Shown here piece by piece: positions 25,738 through 34,480 of a DNA stretch of 64,000 bases. Position numbers and translations under genes: made by a program. The notes beneath the pieces were generated by a model that did no database searches, was not told the origin of the DNA, and saw only the letters and a program-made list of their open reading frames with translations. How positions within the stretch are numbered: the stretch's first letter is position 1; each line of letters begins with the position of its first letter. The stretch covers positions 248,001 through 312,000 of the forward strand of contig NZ_JBKAHK010000002.1 of assembly GCF_046298265.1 (NCBI RefSeq). Direction: 5' to 3'. Origin of the DNA: Gillisia xinjiangensis. GTDB taxonomy: Bacteria > Bacteroidota > Bacteroidia > Flavobacteriales > Flavobacteriaceae.

Positions 25738-26676
25738 ATGAGTAAATTATTGATAGTAGGCACAGTAGCCTTCGATGCAATTGAAACCCCATTTGGCAAA
25801 ACCGATAAAATTCTTGGAGGTGCCGCAACCTACATCGGCCTCTCTTCTGCCCAATTTGAAATAGACAACGCTATAGTATCCATTGTTGGAGATGATTTTC
25901 CGCAAGATCATTTAAACCTTTTAACATCTAAGAATATAGCTATTGAAGGTATAGAAATAGTACAAGGAGGAAAAACGTTTTTTTGGAGTGGGAAATACCA
26001 TAATGATTTAAATAGCCGTGACACCCTGGAAACTCAATTAAATGTACTGGCAGATTTTAACCCTGTTGTTCCTGCCGCCTATAAAGATGCGGAAATGGTC
26101 ATGCTTGGGAATTTGCATCCATTGGTTCAGCTAAGTGTGCTGGAACAGGTTGATAATCCAAAACTTGTGGTTTTGGATACGATGAATTTCTGGATGGATA
26201 ATGCCTGGGACGATCTTTTAAAAGTTATCAAAAAAGTAGATGTAATCACCATCAATGATGAAGAGGCAAGACAGCTTACCGGAGAACATTCGCTGGTAAA
26301 AGCAGCCCGGAAAATAGAGGGAATGGGACCTGATTATGTAGTTATAAAAAAAGGGGAACACGGAGCCCTTCTTTTTCATGAAGAACAAATTTTCTTTGCT
26401 CCTGCACTTCCGCTGGAAGAAGTTTTTGATCCTACCGGTGCAGGGGATACTTTTGCCGGAGGATTTATTGGCCACTTGGTAAAAACAGGAGATATTTCAT
26501 TTGAGAATATGAAAAATGCAGTTATTTACGGCTCTACACTTGCCTCCTTCTGTGTGGAAAAATTCGGGACAGAAAGAATGGAAACCCTTACCAGGAAAGA
26601 TATTCAATTACGTTTAAGAGAATTTGAGAATTTAACCCAATTCGATATAGAATTAACACCAAAAAAAGTCCTGTAA
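25738..26676 (+). CDS. PfkB-family sugar/nucleoside kinase
   Basis: A 312-residue ribokinase-fold kinase. The anion-hole and catalytic base motif is DPTGAGDTFAGGFIGHL, with ITINDEEARQLTG and VVIKKGEHGALLF in the core. The N-terminal GGAATYIGLSSAQF fits a substrate lid. The substrate cannot be read from sequence; adenosine, ribose or a ribosyl compound would fit its place between purN-rnhA and purF. A terminator at 26661-26692 overlaps its stop, so purF has its own start. Confidence 0.88.
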   Translation: MSKLLIVGTVAFDAIETPFGKTDKILGGAATYIGLSSAQFEIDNAIVSIVGDDFPQDHLNLLTSKNIAIEGIEIVQGGKTFFWSGKYHNDLNSRDTLETQLNVLADFNPVVPAAYKDAEMVMLGNLHPLVQLSVLEQVDNPKLVVLDTMNFWMDNAWDDLLKVIKKVDVITINDEEARQLTGEHSLVKAARKIEGMGPDYVVIKKGEHGALLFHEEQIFFAPALPLEEVFDPTGAGDTFAGGFIGHLVKTGDISFENMKNAVIYGSTLASFCVEKFGTERMETLTRKDIQLRLREFENLTQFDIELTPKKVL

Positions 26677-26692
26677 TTATTGGACTTTTTTT
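26661..26692 (+). terminator. Terminator at the 3' end of the PfkB-type kinase gene
   Basis: Hairpin AAAAAAAGTCC - TGTAATTATT - GGACTTTTTTT with a T-run. It includes the stop codon of the kinase gene in its loop region. Confidence 0.8.
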
Positions 26693-26739
26693 GTGACAAA
26701 GTATACCATTAACCCACTTGAATCCGAAAGGAATTTACT

Positions 26740-28638
26740 ATGAGCGATGCTATTAAACATGAGTGTGGAATTGCACTTATCCGACTATTAAAACCCTTAG
26801 AATTCTACAAAGAAAAATACGGTACGGCATTTTACGGCGTAAATAAAATGTATTTAATGATGGAAAAACAGCACAACCGCGGACAGGATGGTGCAGGTTT
26901 TGCCAGTATTAAATTAAATACTATTCCCGGAGATCGCTATATAAGCAGGGTACGTTCCAATGCAGCACAGCCTATTCAGGATATTTTCAAACAAATAAAT
27001 GAGCGTATAAATGAAGAGATTGGAGAACATCCCGAGTATGCAAACGACGTTGGCCTTCAAAAAAAACATATACCTTACATAGGAGAATTGTACTTAGGCC
27101 ACGTACGCTATGGAACCTTTGGTAAAAACAGCATTGAGAGTGTTCATCCTTTTTTACGCCAAAATAACTGGATGCACCGAAACCTTATCGTGGCCGGGAA
27201 TTTCAATATGACCAACGTTTCTCAACTTTTCAATAATCTGGTAGAATTAGGCCAACATCCCAAAGAACGTGCAGATACGGTTACGGTGATGGAAAAAATT
27301 GGTCATTTTTTAGATGATGCAGTTCGAAAATTATACAAAAAGCTCAAGCACGAAGGATATACCAAAGTGCAGGCTTCACCTTTGATCGCGGAAAGATTAA
27401 ATGTCGGTAAAATTTTAAGAAAATCGGCTAAAAACTGGGACGGCGGTTATGCTATGGCGGGCTTGTTAGGTCATGGAGATTCCTTTGTGTTACGTGATCC
27501 TTCAGGCATCCGGCCGGCTTATTATTACCAGGATGATGAAGTTGTAGTAGTAGCTTCAGAAAGACCTGTTATCCAAACCGTTTTCAACGTGAAGTTTGAT
27601 GACGTAAAAGAACTCGATCCGGGACATGCCATTATCACCAAAAAGAGTGGAGAAGTTAATATTACCCAGATACTGGAGCCCCTGGAAAGAAAAGCTTGTT
27701 CTTTTGAACGGATATATTTCTCACGCGGAAGTGATGCAGAAATATATAATGAGCGAAAAATGCTTGGTAGATTACTAATGCCTGAAGTATTAAAAAGCAT
27801 TGATCACGATACGGTAAATACTGTATTTTCATTTATTCCCAATACGGCTGAAACTTCTTTCTACGGAATGGTGGAAGCAGCACAGGATGAACTGAATAAA
27901 CAAAAAAACCAGGCGATCCTGGAGGAAAAAGAAACCCTTACAGATGAACGCCTGCAGGAAATTCTTGCACATAGACTAAGAACAGAAAAGATCGCCATTA
28001 AAGATGTAAAACTTCGCACCTTTATTACTGAGGACAGCAGCAGGGATGATCTAGTAGCCCACGTATACGATGTTACCTACGGGGTGGTAAAACCAACAGA
28101 CAATCTTGTGATTATAGATGACAGTATTGTTAGAGGAACAACCCTTAAAAAGAGCATTATAAAAATGATGGACAGACTAAACCCCAAAAAATTAATCGTG
28201 GTTTCCTCTGCTCCTCAAATTCGATATCCCGATTGCTACGGAATTGATATGGCACGCCTGGAGGACTTTATTGCATTTAAAGCTGCTCTTGCCTTGCTGG
28301 AAGACACAAATCAATACCATATCGTGGATTCTGTTTATGAAAAATGTAAAAAACAAGTGGAACTGGAAGATGAAGAAGTTCAAAATTTCGTTACAGAGAT
28401 TTACGCACCGTTTAAAGATCAGGAGATTTCAGATAAAATTGCAGAATTATTAAGTGAGCCGGAGGTTGAAACCGAAGTTCACGTTATCTACCAAACGGTG
28501 GAAAACCTCCATAAAGCCTGTCCTAAGAATTTAGGCGACTGGTATTTTACCGGAGATTATCCTACTTTTGGTGGAAACAGGGTTGTTAACAGGGCTTTTA
28601 TAAATTTTTATGAAGGGAGTAAGGACAGAGCCTACTAA
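26740..28638 (+). CDS. purF: Amidophosphoribosyltransferase, long Bacteroidetes form
   Basis: First committed step of purine synthesis: PRPP plus glutamine to phosphoribosylamine. At 632 residues it is longer than the usual ~470-500. The nucleophilic cysteine is C9 (HECGIALIRL), so a short propeptide of eight residues must be removed. The glutaminase domain (HNRGQDGAGFAS, GHVRYGTFG) is followed by the PRPP loop VIIDDSIVRGTTLKKS. About 100 additional C-terminal residues follow. No Fe-S cysteine set is obvious. Confidence 0.93.
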   Translation: MSDAIKHECGIALIRLLKPLEFYKEKYGTAFYGVNKMYLMMEKQHNRGQDGAGFASIKLNTIPGDRYISRVRSNAAQPIQDIFKQINERINEEIGEHPEYANDVGLQKKHIPYIGELYLGHVRYGTFGKNSIESVHPFLRQNNWMHRNLIVAGNFNMTNVSQLFNNLVELGQHPKERADTVTVMEKIGHFLDDAVRKLYKKLKHEGYTKVQASPLIAERLNVGKILRKSAKNWDGGYAMAGLLGHGDSFVLRDPSGIRPAYYYQDDEVVVVASERPVIQTVFNVKFDDVKELDPGHAIITKKSGEVNITQILEPLERKACSFERIYFSRGSDAEIYNERKMLGRLLMPEVLKSIDHDTVNTVFSFIPNTAETSFYGMVEAAQDELNKQKNQAILEEKETLTDERLQEILAHRLRTEKIAIKDVKLRTFITEDSSRDDLVAHVYDVTYGVVKPTDNLVIIDDSIVRGTTLKKSIIKMMDRLNPKKLIVVSSAPQIRYPDCYGIDMARLEDFIAFKAALALLEDTNQYHIVDSVYEKCKKQVELEDEEVQNFVTEIYAPFKDQEISDKIAELLSEPEVETEVHVIYQTVENLHKACPKNLGDWYFTGDYPTFGGNRVVNRAFINFYEGSKDRAY

Positions 28639-28750
28639 TTTTCTTCTTACGATTTATTAGAAATAATTATAAAAAGTGCCTTTCAACTAATAAACGGGTA
28701 GTTCATCTAAAAGTGTTTGCCGGTATGATGGTTTCATATATATTAGCAGA

Positions 28751-28823
28751 ACCATAGCATAAGTAGGTTAAGTTCATGGTAGATTTGGGGCAAAAAAAGG
28801 TGGACTCTCGTCTGCCTTTTTTT
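28751..28823 (+). ncRNA. Putative small RNA, copy 1
   Basis: Begins ACCATAGCATAAGTAGGTTA, continues with ATGGTAGATTTGGGGC and a seven-A run, and ends in a terminator hairpin GGTGGAC-TCTC-GTCTGCC followed by T7. ACCAT can pair with ATGGT, giving a 5-bp stem around a conserved loop. An AT-rich box (TATATTAG) with a TTG 19 bp upstream precedes it, fitting a promoter. A second copy lies 215 bp downstream. No known RNA family was identified by eye. Confidence 0.6.
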
Positions 28824-28965
28824 ATGTCCAATAAATTCTAAGAATTCCCTGTCATTTATTCCAAAAATCTTCTTAAAAAATAAGCTTTAAGTAGCGTATG
28901 ACTTATATATATGCCGTTTAGCTAAAACCTTTTTTTTCCTGAATATTATTTAATATATTGCGTTC

Positions 28966-29036
28966 ACCATTGCATAAGTAGGTTAAGTATATGGTAGATT
29001 TGGGGCAAAAAAGGTGGACGCTCGTCCGCCTTTTTT
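28966..29036 (+). ncRNA. Putative small RNA, copy 2
   Basis: Begins ACCATTGCATAAGTAGGTTA, continues AGTATATGGTAGATTTGGGG and ends in terminator GGTGGAC-GCTC-GTCCGCC followed by T6. It has the same stems as copy 1, with base changes in the terminator arm that keep pairing (GU in copy 1, GC here). TATATTGCG lies upstream in the same place as TATATTAGC in copy 1. The two copies and their promoters account for most of the 462-bp gap between purF and sod. Confidence 0.6.
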
Positions 29037-29045
29037 CATTTTTAA

Positions 29046-29080
29046 TAAAAAAAAAAGCCCGCCACAAATGTAGCAGGCCT
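29046..29080 (-). terminator. Terminator downstream of sod
   Basis: On the minus strand, GGCCTGC - TACATTTGTG - GCGGGC followed by a ten-base T-run, ~20 bp past the sod stop. It faces the terminator of small RNA copy 2. Confidence 0.8.
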
Positions 29081-29100
29081 TCTTCAATAACTTTTCTTAT

Positions 29101-29709
29101 CTATTTTTCTTTCGCATATCGGGATGCAACTTCTTTCCAGTCTATAACATTAAAAAATGCTTCGATATATTCCGGACGTTTATTTTGATAATGCAAATAA
29201 TATGCGTGTTCCCAAACATCAATTCCTAGAACAGGAACTCCGCCACATCCAACACCCGGCATTAACGGATTATCCTGATTTGGAGTGGAACAAATTTCAA
29301 CCTTTCCTCCCTCGTGAACGCATAACCAAGCCCAACCTGAACCAAATTGTCCTGCAGCCGCTTTGGAGAATTCATCCTTAAAGGCATCAAAAGATCCAAA
29401 GGCTGCATCTATAGCTTTCGCCAAATCCCCTTCAGGTTTTCCTCCACCATCTGGAGACATGATCTCCCAAAATAAAGTATGATTATAATAACCTCCTCCA
29501 TTATTTCTAACGGCAGCATTGCCTTTATCAAGGTTTTTAAGAATATTCTCTATAGTTTTACCTTCGTGATCTGTCCCTTCAATGGCAGCATTCAATTTGG
29601 AAGTGTAACCAGCGTGATGTTTCCCGTGGTGAATTTCCATTGTTTTTGCATCTATATTAGGTTCTAGTGCATCGAAAGCATATTTTAATTTTGGTAATTC
29701 AAAAGCCAT
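29101..29709 (-). CDS. sodB: Superoxide dismutase, Fe/Mn type
   Basis: Converts superoxide to oxygen and peroxide. The 202-residue protein has the metal ligands in HHGKHHAGYTSKL (first His), NHTLFWEIMSP (second), and DVWEHAYYLHYQNKRPEY (Asp and His). There is no signal peptide, so it is cytoplasmic. Whether iron or manganese is used cannot be decided, so sodB/sodA naming is uncertain. A TAAATTTG box lies 39 bp upstream. Confidence 0.93.
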   Translation of the reverse strand: MAFELPKLKYAFDALEPNIDAKTMEIHHGKHHAGYTSKLNAAIEGTDHEGKTIENILKNLDKGNAAVRNNGGGYYNHTLFWEIMSPDGGGKPEGDLAKAIDAAFGSFDAFKDEFSKAAAGQFGSGWAWLCVHEGGKVEICSTPNQDNPLMPGVGCGGVPVLGIDVWEHAYYLHYQNKRPEYIEAFFNVIDWKEVASRYAKEK

Positions 29710-29747
29710 AATTATGTTTATTTTTGTTATTATTTAATCATTTTTCC

Positions 29748-29755
29748 CAAATTTA
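29748..29755 (-). promoter_or_regulatory. TAnnTTTG -7 box upstream of sod
   Basis: TAAATTTG on the minus strand, 39 bp before the sod ATG. The gap to the divergent helicase gene is AT-rich and has no clear -33 element. Confidence 0.4.
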
Positions 29756-29872
29756 AGTATTAAGCCTATTATTAAAAATATTTTTGTGTTATAAATTACT
29801 TAAAGATTGTATTTATAGAGGCCTGGTTTAAAATTTATAGCTACACTCCCAAACCTTCTAAAAAATCAAATA

Positions 29873-32800
29873 TTGAATACCCCGAACACTTTTACCGTTT
29901 ATAATGCATCTGCTGGTTCCGGAAAAACCTATACCCTGGTAAAGCAATATCTTTTATTGCTTTTTAATGACGTAAAAAACGATTCCTATAAAAATATTCT
30001 TGCCATCACCTTTACCAACAAGGCGGTTGCTGAAATGAAATCCAGGGTAATCCTTAATTTGAATGCTTTGGCACAGGAGGAATGCCCTGAAAATTCCAAA
30101 AATTTACTAACCGATTTGGTAAAGGAAACAGGCATGACTGCCCCTGAAATCAACTTGAAATCAAGAAAAATTCTAAAAAGCATCCTGCATAATTATGCCG
30201 CATTTGATATTTCCACTATAGACAGGTTTACTCATAAAATTATCCGGTCTTTCGCAAAAGATCTTGGGATCCCTGTTAATTTTGAAGTGGAATTGAATAT
30301 AAAACAGGTTCTAAAAGAAGCTGTGGACAGGGTCATAAGCCGTACCGGAGAGGATAAAAAACTCACCAAAGCGCTGCTTAATTATACACTTTCAAAGGCC
30401 GATGATGATAAAAGCTGGGATATTTCGAAGGATCTTTTTGAATTTTCGGCATTGCTCACACAGGAAAATCATCAAAAATATGTCGCGCTTTTAAAAGGTA
30501 AGACTTTACAGGATTTTGAAGAATTTTCAAAAAAGTTAAAAGCAGAAGTATTAGCAACCGAGAAAATTATCACCGATACGGCAGAAGGTTTTTTTGAACT
30601 GATTGATCTGGAAGATCTGGAAAAATCAAATTTTAATGGAGGGTACCTCTTTAAATATTTCGAAAAAATCCGGTCGAAGGATTATTCAGGTCCGTTTGGC
30701 GCTAAATGGCAGGAGGAAATTCAGGATAAACCACTTTATTCCAAAGCAGTTCCGGTAGATAAAAAAGCAATTCTGGATCTATATCAGTCGCAAATAATAC
30801 TGCTTTTTCAAACTTCCAGAGCAGGGATTTTCAGAAGGGAATATTTAAAAGAAATTATCAAAAATTTAAACCCGCTCTCCTTACTAAGCGAAATTTCAGC
30901 AGAAATTGAAAATATCAAAAAAGAGCGCTCCCTGGTATTAATTTCAGATTTTAATCCAACAATCGCTGCAGAGATCAAGCAGCAACCCGCTCCTTTTATA
31001 TATGAAAGACTGGGGGAACGCTACAAAAATTATTTTATAGATGAGTTTCAGGATACCTCGGAGATGCAATGGCAAAATATTATCCCCTTAATAGATCACG
31101 CGCTCTCCAGTGAACATTTAAATAATGAACATGCAACTTGTACCATTGTTGGAGATGCCAAACAATCCATCTATAGGTTCCGGGGTGGCAAGGCAGAACA
31201 ATTCATAGATCTTTATGCCGAACAAAACCCTTTTGCCACAAAAAAAAATATTATTAACCTGCCAAATAATTACAGAAGTGCCGAAAAAATAGTGGAATTC
31301 AACAATTCATTTTTTGAATTTGTATCAGGAAAATTTGAAAACCCTGTTTACAGTGAATTATTTAAGTCCAGTTCGCAAAAGGTTATAAAGGAATTACCGG
31401 GCTATGTGAACATCTCTTTTATGGAAGCCGAAAATAAAGAGGAAGAACTGAAACTTCAACCAGAACGGGTTTTTGAAATAGTTAAAGATCTGGAAAGCCA
31501 GGGAATGACAAAAAGTGATATTTGTGTGTTGACCCGAACCCGAAGTCAGAGTTTTGCTATAGCACACTATTTAAGCGAACAGGGAATTTCAATAGTTTCT
31601 TCAGAATCCTTGCTGGTTTCAAACTCTCCCGAAGTTAATTTCATCAACACCATTTTTGAGTTTTCATTGACCAATGAGGATAAAAATTTAAAATGGAAAA
31701 TATTAAACTATCTCAATAATAAACTGAATATTGAAAATCCGCATAGGCATCTCGAACAAAATCTGGGATATGATGGCAACCAGTTTTTTGATTGGTTAAA
31801 AGAATATGATATCTATTTTAATCTTTCAAAACTGAAGGTTTTAACGCTTTATGAAGCGGCAGAATATATCATCAGGAGTTTTTCACTTATTGAAAAATCG
31901 GATGCATACCTTCAGTTTTACATGGATTTTATCTTTGAGAAAACCTCAAAAAACTTCACAGGAATTCCGGCGTATCTGGAACTTTGGGAACAGGAAGCAG
32001 GAAAATTGAGCATTGTTGCTCCAAAAACCGAACATGCGGTTCAAATCATGACCATTCATAAATCCAAAGGACTGGAATTTCCGGTGGTGATCTATCCGTT
32101 CGCCAATACAAAATTAAGGGATGTAAGCCGCGATTATCTTTGGGTTCCGCTGCCGGAAAATCTTGATGATATTCCCGTGGGATACTTAAAAGCTTCAGAA
32201 AAGATGAAGAATTGGGGTGAATTTGAGGCGGCAGCTTTCCAGGAGCGGGTAGATCAAACCGAATTTGACAACATCAATATCCTGTATGTGGCATTTACTA
32301 GGGCTTCTCAACAATTATACGTCATCTCAAATTATGAGCTGAACAGCAAAGGAGAAGAAGATGAAAAAAAGGTGTCAGGATTATTGATTGGTTTTTTAAA
32401 ATCATTGCAACTGTGGAATGAAAGCAAGGTTTATGAGTTTGGAACTAAAGAACTTACCAGTTATAAGAAGGAAATAGCTGCTGAAACAATTCGCCAGGAA
32501 AAGTACTATTCCTCCCCCACAACGTCAAATGCCGTGAAATTGATGACCAATTCGGGCGCTATATGGGGATCGGCCAGGGAAGAAGCTATTAAAAGAGGAA
32601 ATTTGATCCATGATATTCTTTCTGAAATAGATAGCTCGGAAGATATTCAATCTGCTTTAGAAAAATTTTCAGAAAAAGAAAACCTGGATCAGAAGGATTT
32701 AGCAAAAATAAAAGAAATTCTATTGCAGGTAGTCTACCATCCTAAATTAAGTCCTTATTTTTTGAAGGAATCAAAAATTTACCGGGAACGGGATATTATA

Positions 32801-33007
32801 AGTCCGGATGGAGAACTTTTAAGGCCGGATAGATTGATCTTTGATGGAAACCTGGTTACTATCATGGATTATAAAACCGGAAATGTAAGCGATAGTCATA
32901 TAGCCCAGATGAACCAGTATGCCGAGGTGCTTTCTTTGATGAATTTTGAAGTGATTGATAAAGTATTGATTTATATAAATGAAGAGGTGAACCTCACTTT
33001 TGTGTAA
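29873..33007 (+). CDS. AddA-like UvrD/RecB helicase-nuclease
   Basis: A 1044-residue SF1A helicase with a C-terminal nuclease, the likely motor of an AddAB/RecBCD-type double-strand-break resection enzyme. Walker A is NASAGSGKTYTL at the N-terminus, motif II IDEFQDTSEMQW, motif III GDAKQSIYRFRGG, and motif VI VAFTRASQQLYV. The PD-(D/E)XK nuclease is in the last ~120 residues: GNLIHDIL, LRPDRLIF and IMDYKTGN. The start is TTG at 29873. Its partner is probably the nuclease gene at 35969-38728, separated by kbl and ompA. Confidence 0.9.
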   Translation: MNTPNTFTVYNASAGSGKTYTLVKQYLLLLFNDVKNDSYKNILAITFTNKAVAEMKSRVILNLNALAQEECPENSKNLLTDLVKETGMTAPEINLKSRKILKSILHNYAAFDISTIDRFTHKIIRSFAKDLGIPVNFEVELNIKQVLKEAVDRVISRTGEDKKLTKALLNYTLSKADDDKSWDISKDLFEFSALLTQENHQKYVALLKGKTLQDFEEFSKKLKAEVLATEKIITDTAEGFFELIDLEDLEKSNFNGGYLFKYFEKIRSKDYSGPFGAKWQEEIQDKPLYSKAVPVDKKAILDLYQSQIILLFQTSRAGIFRREYLKEIIKNLNPLSLLSEISAEIENIKKERSLVLISDFNPTIAAEIKQQPAPFIYERLGERYKNYFIDEFQDTSEMQWQNIIPLIDHALSSEHLNNEHATCTIVGDAKQSIYRFRGGKAEQFIDLYAEQNPFATKKNIINLPNNYRSAEKIVEFNNSFFEFVSGKFENPVYSELFKSSSQKVIKELPGYVNISFMEAENKEEELKLQPERVFEIVKDLESQGMTKSDICVLTRTRSQSFAIAHYLSEQGISIVSSESLLVSNSPEVNFINTIFEFSLTNEDKNLKWKILNYLNNKLNIENPHRHLEQNLGYDGNQFFDWLKEYDIYFNLSKLKVLTLYEAAEYIIRSFSLIEKSDAYLQFYMDFIFEKTSKNFTGIPAYLELWEQEAGKLSIVAPKTEHAVQIMTIHKSKGLEFPVVIYPFANTKLRDVSRDYLWVPLPENLDDIPVGYLKASEKMKNWGEFEAAAFQERVDQTEFDNINILYVAFTRASQQLYVISNYELNSKGEEDEKKVSGLLIGFLKSLQLWNESKVYEFGTKELTSYKKEIAAETIRQEKYYSSPTTSNAVKLMTNSGAIWGSAREEAIKRGNLIHDILSEIDSSEDIQSALEKFSEKENLDQKDLAKIKEILLQVVYHPKLSPYFLKESKIYRERDIISPDGELLRPDRLIFDGNLVTIMDYKTGNVSDSHIAQMNQYAEVLSLMNFEVIDKVLIYINEEVNLTFV

Positions 33008-33040
33008 AAGATGATTAATTTTGTAAAAAAAACAGAAAAT

Positions 33041-34234
33041 ATGTACGGAGCAATAAAAGAACATTTACAAAAAGAAATAGATCAAATTAAGGAGGATGGC
33101 CTTTACAAAAAAGAACGCATAATTACTTCCCCCCAGGGAGCTGTCATCAAAATTTCCACAGGACAGGAGGTGATCAATTTTTGTGCGAATAATTACCTGG
33201 GGCTATCCTCACACCCTGAAGTTATTAAAGCGGCAAAAGACACGCTGGATACCCACGGTTTTGGAATGTCCAGTGTTCGCTTTATATGTGGTACCCAGGA
33301 TATCCATAAAGACCTTGAAAAGACCATTGCAGATTTCTACGGAACAGATGATACTATCCTGTATGCCGCTTGTTTTGATGCTAACGGAGGAATTTTTGAA
33401 CCCTTGTTATCCGCAGAAGATGCAATAATTTCCGATTCCCTCAACCACGCGTCCATAATAGATGGAGTGCGATTATGTAAAGCGGCAAGATTTCGCTATG
33501 AGAACGGGAATATGGACGATTTGGAAAAACAATTGATCGCCGCAAATGAAAAAGGCGCACGTTTTAAATTGATCGTTACAGATGGGGTATTCTCCATGGA
33601 CGGACTTTTGGCACCACTGGACGAAATTTGTGATCTGGCCGATAAATATGATGCCCTGGTGATGGTAGATGAGTGTCATGCCACCGGTTTTATAGGAAAA
33701 ACCGGAATTGGCACTATGGAAGAAAAGAATGCTTTGGGAAGAATAGATATCATAACCGGAACCTTGGGAAAAGCACTTGGGGGTGCAATGGGCGGTTATA
33801 CCACCGGAAAAAAGGAGATAATAGATTTGCTTCGTCAAAGATCCAGACCTTATTTGTTCTCAAATTCCCTTGCCCCTGCAATTGTAGGCGCATCCTTAAA
33901 AGTGTTTGAAATGCTGAAAGGAGATACCAGCCTAAGGGACAAGCTGGAGGAAAACACCAAATATTTCAAGAAGGGGATCAAAGCTGCCGGTTTTGATATA
34001 ATAGATGGAGACTCCGCTATTGTTCCGGTAATGCTTCACGATGCCAAACTATCTCAGGATATGGCAGATAAATTACTGGAAGAAGGTATTTATGTGATCG
34101 GGTTTTTCTTTCCGGTTGTTCCCAAAGGCAAAGCACGCATTAGAGTGCAACTTTCAGCAGCTCATGATAAATCTCATTTGGACAAGGCAATTCAGGCATT
34201 TACAAAAATTGGGAAAGAATTGGGAGTGATATAG
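33041..34234 (+). CDS. kbl: Glycine C-acetyltransferase (2-amino-3-ketobutyrate CoA ligase)
   Basis: A PLP enzyme that splits 2-amino-3-ketobutyrate with CoA into glycine and acetyl-CoA in threonine breakdown. The PLP lysine is in TGTLGKALGGAMGGY; MVDECHATGFIG and SDSLNHASIIDG bind the cofactor. I choose the ATG at 33041 (397 residues, MYGAIKEHLQKEI), the conserved N-terminus, over 33011. tdh is not adjacent. The related 8-amino-7-oxononanoate synthase (BioF) is a possible but less likely reading. Confidence 0.93.
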   Translation: MYGAIKEHLQKEIDQIKEDGLYKKERIITSPQGAVIKISTGQEVINFCANNYLGLSSHPEVIKAAKDTLDTHGFGMSSVRFICGTQDIHKDLEKTIADFYGTDDTILYAACFDANGGIFEPLLSAEDAIISDSLNHASIIDGVRLCKAARFRYENGNMDDLEKQLIAANEKGARFKLIVTDGVFSMDGLLAPLDEICDLADKYDALVMVDECHATGFIGKTGIGTMEEKNALGRIDIITGTLGKALGGAMGGYTTGKKEIIDLLRQRSRPYLFSNSLAPAIVGASLKVFEMLKGDTSLRDKLEENTKYFKKGIKAAGFDIIDGDSAIVPVMLHDAKLSQDMADKLLEEGIYVIGFFFPVVPKGKARIRVQLSAAHDKSHLDKAIQAFTKIGKELGVI

Positions 34235-34407
34235 TTTTCACAAAATTGCTGGTAATTGTTAAATTATTTCGGTCTTTATAAAAATTTTGGCGGAAAAATG
34301 TAAAAAAACAGTGTGTTACTTCCTGACATTTAAGGGCTAAACGCATCCTAAAACCAAACAAACCCTTGAAAATAGGGCATTATCGCGCTTAATTAAGAAA
34401 ACTTTAT

Positions 34408-34415
34408 TATATTTG
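34408..34415 (+). promoter_or_regulatory. TAnnTTTG -7 box upstream of the OmpA gene
   Basis: TATATTTG, 66 bp before the ompA ATG, so the transcript has a ~60-nt leader. No canonical -33 TTG at the usual spacing. The rest of the 246-bp gap is AT-rich without other signals. Confidence 0.4.
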
Positions 34416-34480
34416 TCTTTGTAAATATCGATTTTGCGTATACTTTTGCTTCAATTAACACAAAAAATTAAATAACAGAT

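Noticed and set aside
28991..29188. Open frame starting MVDLGQKR inside small RNA copy 2
   Set aside because: It crosses a strong terminator and the sod 3' end; the equivalent frame in copy 1 is shifted after the A-run, so the peptide is not conserved.
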